From Fluviicoccus keumensis (lineage in GTDB: Bacteria > Pseudomonadota > Gammaproteobacteria > Pseudomonadales > Moraxellaceae), in NCBI RefSeq assembly GCF_004217445.1, contig NZ_SHKX01000013.1:248001-312000 (forward strand): a DNA stretch of 64,000 nt, read 5' to 3'. Under the pieces are notes generated by a model that saw only the letters and a list, made by a program, of their open reading frames with translations, searched no databases and was not told the DNA's origin. A program made the position numbers and the translations under genes. Every line of letters starts with the position of its first letter. Position 1 is the first letter of the stretch. Positions 7,284-19,700 of the stretch are shown here, piece by piece.

Positions 7284-7791
7284 TTATCCGTTAGGGCATT
7301 CACGCCATTTGACAAATTTGAGCAATAACCACAACGCTGAGCTGGGCCAGCCGATTTAGTGAGCCAACGATTAACCATAAACATCTCACTTAAATCAATA
7401 GGAATACCTGCTGACTCTCTCGCCTGTAAGGCTTTATTCAGCGCATGAATTTCTGCATGTGCGCCAGGGGTGCTATACGGCCAGCGAACACCTAACCCAG
7501 CAGCCTCCTCGCGCAAAGCAGTGATATTCATCGTATTCGGAAGAGTTGAAACCCTATCAGCTAATAATGGGTGCAAGTCTTGTGGCAAAAACAGCTCGTT
7601 CTTACCTGAAAAGAACTCACCTGTTCTAGCATCTTTGACCCCGGAAACCACAGGCCCTCTATAGCGACCTCTATATGTCGCTGCAGCCTCTCGGGTTTGG
7701 AGGCGTAAATCGCCATAAAAATCCTGCCACTCCGCCTTGCTCATTGTTCTAGAAGCAATTAAGTCGGCAGCCGTTGTATTGTTTGCAACAT
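7129..7791. repeat. Direct repeat, copy B (toxin tip plus immunity start)
   Basis: This is the in-place counterpart of 1-663, spanning the last 170 or so codons of the giant Rhs gene and the first 51 codons of the immunity gene. The near-identity argues for a recent duplication or for upkeep by recombination between the copies. Confidence 0.95.
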
Positions 7792-10700
7792 TAACACGAT
7801 TGAACTCCACCTTCAATGGAATAGGGTTCATGCCAAATGTCGCATAACTTGGCGTAAGGCTAACATTGATCGAAGTTGTATCCATGACACGATAAATCCG
7901 CCCTAATCCAGCTCCAGCATCCATTGCAAGACCAGGCGCAAATTTAATAGATGGCGTTAAAACACCACCAGCAACCACACCCCAAGCTTCAGCATCACCT
8001 CGATATAACCTAGTATATGCAGATCTTAATCCTTCAACCGTGCTAGCAGCCGAATTTTGGAGAGTCCCAGCTAAACCAATGGTATTTAACGAACCCTCGA
8101 AGTTTTGCAGAGATGAATAAACTGCCCCCAGTGGTTGATATTTAAAGTCATTACCAGACAGCCCGTTCAGCGCCTTATAGGAAATAGTTCCCACGGTATC
8201 AGCATATAGATAACCAGCCTCCTTAAAAAAGCTAGCCGCAGTGGATGATGCTGAATACGCGAACCTACCAACTGAAGTCCCCTCAAATAATCCATGCATC
8301 ATCGGAGTAGCAGTGATATTTTGTATGCGGCCCGACTGTGCTCCGCCTACATATACATCTTCACCTAAAATACGCATCGTGGCGTATTTAGCATCACTGG
8401 GAACACAAATAGCACTGGAGCTTGTGTCAGAACCACCTAATGCAGCACTCTTCGCGGACTCAAGCTGAGCATATAATTTTCGGTCATCATCACTCCTTGC
8501 CCACTCAACACCTCCTGTGCGCAATATGCTTAAGTCTTTGCTGGATAGGTCATAGTAATACGGAGCAGTGATGACTTCCCCCGCCCTTAACACATTCGGA
8601 TTACGACCATTCAACGCAAAGTATCCCTCCAGTACATGTGGGTCGTCGTACCACTGCTTACTCAAGTCAGAAACCTGATCACCTGATTGAACCGTATAAT
8701 TCCTGGCAGTCAGCGCTTGGTAAATCCCTTCAGAATCAATATTCAGATGCCTGTTTTCAGCAATCTGCGCAGGTGTCAGTAACGGCGAACGCCATCCATT
8801 TGGGACTGGCGCACCATACATAGCGGCCGGAGATACCATACCCGGGGATGGTTTCGATGCAATCTCCGACGAACTCAGTGGCGGCTCAAACGGGTCTCCC
8901 AGTGGTGCGCTTCCGGGCATACGCGATGGAAGAACTGGCGAATCATTCTGCCCAAAGAAATAAGCAGATGTATCAGCCCAGGCCTTCTTGCTCATATCAA
9001 TCAACAGGCTGTCCTTACGCTCACCAAATGTCTGCTTTGCATATGTACGGGCTATTGCACTCGCACCTATCGCCAAATAATCCGGCGCACCACCGCCAAA
9101 CCACTTGTCTTGCAGATAACCAACCGCTGAATCACCCAAAAACTGAGGTGCGGCAGCATTCAGGACATCGCCCAAGGGGCTGGAACCGAACAAGTTAACA
9201 GAAGCATCCTTCGTATAATTTCCAACACTCGCAGACAGCACCGATCCTGCCCAACCGCCAAAACCAAACTCAGGGTGATTGCCCATAAGCCGGCCACCCA
9301 TATAACTGGCGCTGTAATTAATGCTGCCCATCATAAGCGGGTTAGCTTCTGCTATTAGATTTGCCGCCGCCGTGCCAAGCTGACTGACACCGGACATCAG
9401 TCCCTGCGTTAGCCCTCCTGTTAAAGCGCCAGCAGCCATCGCCTTACCGGTCTGCTTATAGTCATAATGCTCGGAAGCTCCCCACCAGATACTCGCCAAC
9501 CCCTTGAACCAGTTAAACTCTCCGTTTCCAATCTGAGAAACTACCTGGCCTGCAAAGTCACCTGCACCGGCACCCAAAGTGGGAGAGCCCGTCATGACAG
9601 TCACGATGGCAGAGACTATCATCCGAATCAGATTTGAGAACTTCCGCCACTTGCGTTTCTTCGGCTTTGGAGGAGGTGGTGCTTTGGGCTGGGGAGTGGT
9701 ATCGCCAATGATTTCGGATGGATCGTAGACACTATAGACATCCGCATCGTTATGAATATTCGTGACACGGTTGGGGATATCCAGAACACGCCCCAGCATT
9801 GTGGACAGATCATCATCAGCGCTAAGACCATTGGCATCGGCAATCAGGTACCACAGACTGGCATCACCCCAAACCATTTGTGCAATCTTGGGAAGGGTGT
9901 CGCCTTGGTTGATGGTATACGTCGTTGGGGTCTTACCCGGGTAATGATCAGAGACCGGATCAAAATCGACACCAATTGAGTTTCCAGAAATCAGGCCCAA
10001 AGAAGCAATCGGCTTTCCTTCATAATAGAAGTAAGTTTGTGCCTTAGATAAGGCTCCAGAGGATGTAAAATCAGCTCGTCCGATAATACGCCCATCCAGA
10101 CTGTTACTAAAACGCCTATCAAAAATCAAGCTTCCCGACGGAGCTTTGGCCTGAAGAAGCTCCCCGTCAATAGAATAATTCATATACGACGCACCAGCCG
10201 AAGAACCGTCCAACGTCATAACCGCATCACTACCCATGTCTTTGTAAGAACCATTGATAGCATCATAGTCATGTTTGGTATACTTGATTGCATACGATCG
10301 GGAGCCGCCGATAGAACGATAGTTTGTCTGATACTGCCGCTGAAGACCTGCCGCATCCATACGGGGTGTGTAGACCACTGCGCCATTCACAACAGACTTT
10401 TGGTAGCCACCACCAAACATAGTGTCATACTTGATACCTCCCGAACTATTGGTAGTGACCTGCAGAAAAAGCTTGCCATCACCCCGATAGTGATAATTAT
10501 TAATCTCACTAATAGCCCCAGATGAATAACTACGGCCTACACTTACCCCCTGAAGATCATTAACCTGCGAATAGCTTGTCTGATAAGCTCCAACAGAATC
10601 AAAGACAGTTGAACCGGTAACCAATTTGATGCTTAAAAGCCCAACACTCTTTACACAATCACGCTGCTGGATAGTTGTAAGCGCGCCCATGCGATCATAA

Positions 10701-13700
10701 CTAAAAGCCTTTTCCGTGAAACTATTTCCATCACCATTTGCAGTGAGTTCACTATATCTCCGCCCGGCCGCATCGTACTTAATCAGGGTACCTTGCCCAC
10801 GTACGTAGCGGATTTCAGCATCAGAGTCATATGTCAAGCTAAAGTTGGTGTTGTAACTATAATTGCCAAGTATACCAATATTATAATTATAAAGCCCTCC
10901 ATAGTCCAGCCCAAGCACACCATTAGCAACCAGCACTCGATTTTCTGCATCGTATTTGAACCAGCCAGATCCATCAACTACACCCGTATCACTACCTCCT
11001 GAAGGCTCTAATAGAACTGACCGACGATTCCCAAACTCATCATAGGAGACTCTCAATGAGGTAATAGCCGCAGAATCAGCAATAGTAATCGAACCATTCC
11101 CCAATGGATTTGAAAACACCAACTTACCCGCCGGGGAGCTGGCGTTAGATAACCGACCCAATTCGTCATGTGAGTAATTGACAATCTGTTGACTAACAAC
11201 ACCACCAGACGAAACATAGCCATTTGTTTCCTGGGCAGACTTCCCATTGGCATCATAAATATACGATGTGAATGTCTGCCCCTGGCTAATCTTCTTAATC
11301 AGACCATTCTCATAATACTCATAATATTTTGAGACCGGCCGCACAGCATAATCATACCCAGGGTAACCATATGACGGGAACAACAAATCCTGAAGAAAAA
11401 GCGAATCACCCAGATCCACCCCAACCTTGGAAAGCTGACCAAATCGATTATACGCGTACGCGGAGTAAACGCCATTATCCAAGGAAATCAACAGCCTTCC
11501 AAAATCATCGTAGTACCATTTCTGTGTTCTACTTCGTCCATCATACAAACCGTCACGCTCTTCAACCTTTCGGTTGAAGTTATCATAAATAAAATACTCA
11601 TCAACCCCAGACTCATTATGAGTTTGAATAATATTTCCACGCTCATCGAAGATAGTATAGCTCGCCGTCCCAGCCATTCCCGTAACGCCTTTGGCAGAGT
11701 AATAACCCATGGAGGCTGAAGCGGGCGGATTATCATAATCAAAACCCAAGGTCTCCGCCAATTCAACACTGCCTCGAATCTTGGCATATTGTCGGCCAGC
11801 ATAATCATATCTATATGTGTCCTCGACAACACGTTCAATCTGACCAGCAACGCCGATGTCCGTACCATGTGATGTCACGCGATTCATCGCGTCGTAGTTA
11901 TAAAACTGATAATCACCAGCGCCATTGACCTTAACAATTTGATTGCCAAAGGCATCATAGTAATATCGATTCAAAACAACCGGAATGGGGGTGTCAGCAG
12001 TGTTATAATATGCCTGATAATCCAGACTTATCAGGTTGGTCCCTGCGAAATAGCTGGTTTTTTTAACCCGTTTAACCGCCTCATTAATGGCAAACCCATT
12101 CTCAAGATGAGATCCGACGCTGTCACTTATTTGTACCACGTTATCCATGTCATCGTATTGATAACTTTTGATCATAGCTGCCTGATAAGCTTTACCATGC
12201 TCGTCAACAATGGTGGATACAGCACCCTCTTCTCGAGTCAATCGATTAAATCGGTCATAACTTTTTTGTGTCGTTATATTGCCGATGGTCGTCGAAAGTT
12301 CATTACCCCAACGATCCAAAACGCGGCTAGTACTGGGTGTAAAAGTTTGCAAAGATCCCGAAATCAATGCTGAATAACTTGGCAATTGCCTTGACAACTG
12401 TCTACCCAGTAAGTCAAATGAAGTCACTGTCGTCCTGGTGGTCGCCGGATCAGACAGATTCAATGCATTAATCGCATAATAACCAGCAATCGCCTCACTA
12501 TTACGACCAGCCACATTTAGATCATGCAGAGAAACACCTCCGCTCTGGATAACCCGAGTTATATTTCCAAGATAATCATGTTCAGTAGTTGTCCATCCGG
12601 CTGCATCATACGTAGAAACTACAACCCCTGTTTTATCATAAACATACGACTCTTGAGGCCTGGAGTTAAGTGTCTTTGAAACTATCTCACCAAAAGCATT
12701 GAATGAAACAGTATTTTTAGTAAGCGTTAACGTTTTTGCATCAGCAGCAAGCGGTGCAATAACATAAAAGGCAGTAGAAGGATTCGTCGTTACCGAATAA
12801 CCAGAATCATAAGTTGACTGCTGTCGCCCCAGCTTATCAAAAACATATGACCGTTCAATTGTATGCTCATATTCCTGGGTGATTCCACCAACCACCCAAG
12901 CATCAAATACCGCTTTCACTTTCTGCTTCTGGCTAATAATATTTCCAGAAGCGTCTACCCCATACTTTAAAACACCAAGTCTATCAGCAAGATCCTGCAG
13001 ACCCGTTATTTGTGGCAAAACAACATCTGCCGAAACCTCCGCCACAAGATGGCCATTATTGTCATATGCATAGCGGGTTTGGCGGGTTTCACCTTGCTGC
13101 GCAATATGGGTCCAAGAGTATGAAACATAGCCAGCCTTAAGTGTTTCAACAACAACATCACCGAATGCATTACGCATATATGATCGAACATTAGATGCGA
13201 GAATTTGATCTGCATCCGTGAGCTTCAGATATCCAGCTTTGGCCGCTATTTTTGCTGGATCAATAACCTGAACCAAGTTTCCGGCATCGTCATATGCATT
13301 TTCAGTTTTATTTCCTGCCTTGTCTGTTTGGCTCTTGATATGCCCAACTGCATCATATTCAACTGTAGACATAACAACTGCAGTACTACCAAATTCATAA
13401 TGCCTCTGATCAAGTTCGCTTCTAATAATCCGCCCCAAGGCATCATATTCAAAGTACGTAAACCGATCAGCACCACTATCGATCTGTGTTTTTGCATCAA
13501 TCATCGACCGTGTCAACTGCAAAGGATCTGAAACGAAGGCGTTCTTGTACTCCTTTTGGGCAACAACATGTCCAAGAGCATCATATTCATAAGCAGTATA
13601 ATAGCCTAGTGCATTGACTTCGCCAGTTTTGCGCCCATTACCATCAAAGAAATACCGTGCATTTGTAGCACCGAGCATACTAATCGACTGATCATTTTCA

Positions 13701-16700
13701 TCCAGAGCACAACGCGTCTCTTGCACAACATTTCCAAAGCCATCATAACTGTAAATAATCGCCGAAGAACCTGCGATTTTTCCAGCCACAGAATCAAAAA
13801 GATCAACTCGGTCCTGAATAACCTTTGTTTTTCGGCCTAACAAGTCATATTCAGTTCTAACCGTTCGATCATTTTCACTATCTCGAATGATATCGCTTAG
13901 TGTCAATCGCCCACTGACATTATTAATCACAGCATCTGATAGAGCAGTACTGAATCGTGTTACTAACTTCTGATTCCCAAAGCCATCGTAGTCATACTTT
14001 GTTACATACCCCATAGCATCAATAGACGCATCAAGCAATCCACCACGAGTGTAGAAGTAGTAATCATCATTATAGTCAACCGTATCAATGCCCGTATTGC
14101 TGACACGACAACGCACACGTGTCACCTCACCGAATCCGTTAAAGTTTTTTTGTGTATATACATAAAACCCATTAGAACGAGACTGTTGAACTTCGCCCAG
14201 GCTAAGACCTCTACAAAGATCAGCATCACTCATCAAGGAATCTTCATCCGCCGATTCAAAGCGGTGGCTACCTGTATTATAATACCCAGCCTCCCGTTTC
14301 AGAATCTGATTACCAACCACATCATAGCCATAACGGGTGAGTCGAGCCTGTGAAAAATCATCTATGAATTGACCGTCAATTATTGGACTACTTCCTATCC
14401 TGATTATGCCCTCTTTTCGTGCCGTCAAATAGCCAAAAGCATCATAGTAATTATGCGTAACTATGTAGCCTGTTTTCACTAGCGACCAGAAGTCGCCTTG
14501 AACGGTTACTTCGGGTGTAATCTCTTCACTTATCCGACCATTTGCATCATATCGGTATCTCCATACTTTCCCAGCCTTGTCGGTCTTAGAAATCGAATTT
14601 CCAAATGCATCATATTCATAAGACTCCGTTCCTCCGATCGCATCGGTAACATTCTTAATGCGATTCAGGCTATCATAATAGTACTTTTCCCGAGCAAGAA
14701 CCGCCGGCCCGGATCGTAATACTTGCAGGATTTGCAAAGACCCTGCATTTGAGGCACCGCCCAGAATAGAGTCAAATGATAATGCAGCTCCAAATACCGT
14801 GAAGTCACCATCAATTATTCCAACTCGTGCATCTACAATCCCGCTATCAGCCTGCTCTCCCTTTTTATACCATCGCAGAGTTGTTCCGGCATCATATGTC
14901 TCCACCTCAAGAATATAAACCGCATTGGCCTCGATAGTACCAACTTGCGTTTTATTTGCACTGACATTTGAGGCCTTCAAAGGTGTTTGATCCAGACCAT
15001 AACCAATCCAGAGCACACCATTTCTAATTTCAATCCAGTGTTTATAATCACCAGATTGCACACCCAACTGAAAACTCCCTGTTTGATCAGCCTTTACCTC
15101 AAAATACTCCAGAACACCGGTCTTGTTTTTTTGTGGAATTTTATCTGCCCAATATCCGAGCAGAACATTTGGCTCCCCTGCTATTGATGTAGACATCATC
15201 GTTACAGTATTTGCAGCCAGCGAAGATTGGCCCGCTACTCCCCCTCCTTTTTCCTGAGAAAAGAGAGGTTTGCCAAGACCCACTGCAACGTCAGCCTCAG
15301 ATATCCCTACCGCACCGGCAATCCTCCGGTCATAAGCCTTGGTCTCTGCAAGCCGTCCTTGATCGTCATATATCTTTTCAGACACATAACCCAATGTGTC
15401 GATGGTGTATCTTTCACGCCCCATCAGATCATATATATGGCGAGTAGTTTTCACATTACCCGAGCCCGTATTTAATGCACTGACCATCACATGAAGATCA
15501 AGATCATTAATACCTTTAGCCAATTCGCCCGATGAAATAGCATTCTCGAAATTCAGCTCACCTATAACCCTGCCAAAACCATCATAAATATGCTCAATGA
15601 CGTTACCAAGTGCACCAACAGTCTCTCTTTTTCGCCCAAGAACATCATAAATGACTCGAGTTCCTACAATATCATTTGGCCCTGTATTTACACGCCTGAT
15701 CTCCTCATCAAGCCAAAGCTCTTTAATCTTGGAGTCATCAGCGGGTAAATCAATAGACTTGTTGTATTTTCGAGTCAGAACAACTTGACCGAATGCATCA
15801 TATATTTTCTCCGCAACATATCCATCAGCATTAATTTCAAAGCGCATCAAACCATTGCTGTCATACACATAGCGTACGGTGCGTACATCAATATTCAGCA
15901 TATTAGATGCTGAAATCTTGGCATGTAATGACTCGATTGGCATAGTCAGATCTGCATCTGACAGAACAACACTATTTCTAAATGTCGATTCCTTTTTCAA
16001 GTTGCCGGCGCTGTCGTAATCTTTCTCATCAACATTCCCTTGACCATCAACAGAAATTCGGACTCGCCCTAATACATCATATACATATCGAGTCCGCTGG
16101 ACATCCACCTCAGGGTTCTGAGATTCCTTCGACACGCTGATGTTGTCAATACTGATTGCCGCTCCCGGCGTCACATTCGGGCCCTTAAGCGTCTGGATGA
16201 ATCCCTTGATGTTGGTCCATCCACCACCTGTCAACTGATGCTGCAAGCCCGTTTCACGACGGCTACCCTTTTCATAAACGTAGACCTTGGTTCCCGTGGC
16301 TTCCGTCACGTACTCGACCACGTAGGTCGCATTGGTCTTCAGTGTTCCTGTCAGTTGAGCGACGCTCTGACCATTCACCCCGCTGATGGTGATCCCGGCA
16401 GAGCTGAACAGCACCCGATGCTTGCGATAGCTGGTTCCCGTTGCCTCGGACGGCGATAAACCGTTATCAACACTGACCCAGACCGAACTGCCCGTCAGAC
16501 TGTTACCGGTGCTGACCTCCGTGCGGTAAACCATGCCCGTTTCATAGGCCAGCAGATTCCCGCTTAATACGTTCGGCCACTGATTCGTTGTGCCTGCGTT
16601 GGCTGTCTTGATGCTGAGTTGATCCTGCATCAGCGTCGCCGACGTTACCGCAGCATTGAGGGTCCAGGACGAAGGCAATGCACCACCGTTGAAGTCCACC

Positions 16701-19700
16701 ACCTGGATGGCTCGCAATGCTGTCGCTACATCCGCCTCAGTTGCAACAGCCGCCCCATTGATAGCGCCAGGGTAACGCAGGGTTTCCGATACATGGCCCA
16801 GCGCGTCATAGCGCTGTTCTGTCACATAACCCATTGCATCTACGGTAAAACGCAACTGATTGTCGGCGTCATACACATAACGCTTCACTTGCGCGCCCGC
16901 ACCGCTCAGGTTGACCGCGTCAGACAGCCACGCCTCGGTATAACTGACCGTGCCCACCGGCTTATCAGCATAACGGACTTCCTTGACCACGCGCCCCAGA
17001 CCGTCGTAGGCACGCTCCGAAACATAACCTAAAGCATCCACGGTGAAACGCGCGTGGCCAGCTGCGTCATAGACATATCGCGTTTGCTGGGCGACTGCAT
17101 CAGGCTGGCTGCCCCGCCTCGAGATCATCACGTTATCCAGTGACAATTCACCACTGGCTCCGGTGCCCGTCCCGGTAAATACCGACAGTGAGGCCGTATT
17201 CCACCCCGTCGCATCTAAACGGTGCTTCCAGCCCGCGCTTCGCTCAAGTCCCTTCTCGTAAACGTATGCAGTAGTCCCGGTCACATCCGTTTCTATTTCC
17301 ACAACATAGGTGGTATCCGTGCGCAGCAACCCAAGCTCCGCACCGCCTGACACACCATTCAAACCGTTCGAGACGATGACCGCCTTGCCATTCACAAACT
17401 CGATACTGTGCTTCCGCTTTGCCGTGCCGCTCTGCCCGTTATTAATGCTGAAGCCAGTGTAGATGCCCGCCAGGCTGGCTCCGGTGCGTAATTCGCCCCG
17501 GTAGACCTTGCCCACTTCATAAGCAATAGTGCCATTCGTTTCATATAGCACTCGGGGCCAACCCACTCCACCATCAGCCTGGGAACGCACCGTCAGATGG
17601 TTATCAACGATACTGGCCTGCGCCGTGTTGGTGGTTAGCGTCAAGTCCGCCGACAACAATCCCGTGAAGCTCTCGTTCAGGATGCTGTGCACCGCCAGAT
17701 CAATATCCGCCGCCGTAACCACGGCATCAACGTTGATAGCCTTGGCATGACGGAGCGTGGAACTGACCCGGCCAAGACTGTCATAACGCTGCTCCGTCAC
17801 ATAACCCATCGCATCCACAGTGAAAAGCAACCGGCCACCGGCGTCATACCCGTAACGCGTCACCTGCGCGCCCGCACCGCTCAGGTTGACCGCGTCAGAC
17901 AGCCACGCCTCGGTATAACTGACCGTGCCCACCGGCTTATCAGCATAACGGACTTCCTTGACCACGCGCCCCAGACCGTCGTAGGCACGCTCCGAAACAT
18001 AACCTAAAGCATCCACGGTGAAACGCGCGTGGCCAGCTGCGTCATAGACATATCGCGTTTGCTGGGCGACTGCATCAGGCTGGCTGCCCCGCCTCGAGAT
18101 CATCACGTTATCCAGTGACAATTCACCACTGGCTCCGGTGCCCGTCCCGGTAAATACCGACAGTGAGGCCGTATTCCACCCCGTCGCATCTAAACGGTGC
18201 TTCCAGCCCGCGCTTCGCTCAAGTCCCTTCTCGTAAACGTATGCAGTAGTCCCGGTCACATCCGTTTCTATTTCCACAACATAGGTGGTATCCGTGCGCA
18301 GCAACCCAAGCTCCGCACCGCCTGACACACCATTCAAACCGTTCGAGACGATGACCGCCTTGCCATTCACAAACTCGATACTGTGCTTCCGCTTTGCCGT
18401 GCCGCTCTGCCCGTTATTAATGCTGAAGCCAGTGTAGATGCCCGCCAGGCTGGCTCCGGTGCGTAATTCGCCCCGGTAGACCTTGCCCACTTCATAAGCA
18501 ATAGTGCCATTCGTTTCATATAGCACTCGGGGCCAACCCACTCCACCATCAGCCTGGGAACGCACCGTCAGATGGTTATCAACGATACTGGCCTGCGCCG
18601 TGTTGGTGGTTAGCGTCAAGTCCGCCGACAACAATCCCGTGAAGCTCTCGTTCAGGATGCTGTGCACCGCCAGATCAATATCCGCCGCCGTAACCACGGC
18701 ATCAACGTTGATAGCCTTGGCATGACGGAGCGTGGAACTGACCCGGCCAAGACTGTCATAACGCTGCTCCGTCACATAACCCATCGCATCCACAGTGAAA
18801 AGCAACCGGCCACCGGCGTCATACCCGTAACGCGTCACCTGCGCGCCCGCACCGCTCAGGTTGACCGCACCCGACAGCCACGCCTCGGTATCCGAATTCC
18901 CTGCATAGCGGATTTCTTTGACCACACGCCCCAAAGCGTCGTAGGCACGCTCCGAAACATAACCCAAAGCATCCACGGTGAAACGCACGTGGCCGACTGC
19001 GTCATATACGTACCGCGTTATCTGCGCATCTTCTGCACTCAGGTTGCCCACATCCGACAGCCACGCTTCGGTATAACTGACTGTGCTTACCGGGGTCCTC
19101 ACATAACGGACCTCCTTGACTACACGGCCCAAGCTGTCGTAAGCACGCTCCGAAACATGCCCCAATGCATCTACCGTAAAACGCAGGTGATCGTCAGCGT
19201 CATACACGTAACGTGTTACTTGAGCATCAGCGGGACTTAGATTCAGGGCATTTGACAGCCACGCTTCGGTATAACTGATCGTACCAACCGGCTTCTGCAC
19301 ATAGCGGGTTTCCTTAACCAGCCTGCCCAGAACGTCATACTCTCGCCCCGTCACGTAGCCCAGAGCATCAAAATTGAAGACCTCCCTGTTCAGTCGGTCA
19401 TAAACCTTGTTCGTCGTAGAGGTATCCGTTGGGCTGGCGCCGTTGGTCGCCGTCACGGCCGCCTGGATATCCTGAAGCACCAGACTGGCCGGCACGCTGA
19501 TTTTCTGGGCATACTGAATCGTCCGGGTCACCCGGTCCAAACCGTCATAGCGGTTCTCGGTCACGTTCCCCAGGGCATCAATGATGTATACCAGGCGGCC
19601 ATCCAGGTCATAACGGTACTGGTTGCGCTGCATGACGCCATCCGCCTCGCTCACCACCACCGGTGTGTCGGCACCGATGGCACGGGCATAGCTCAGGCTC

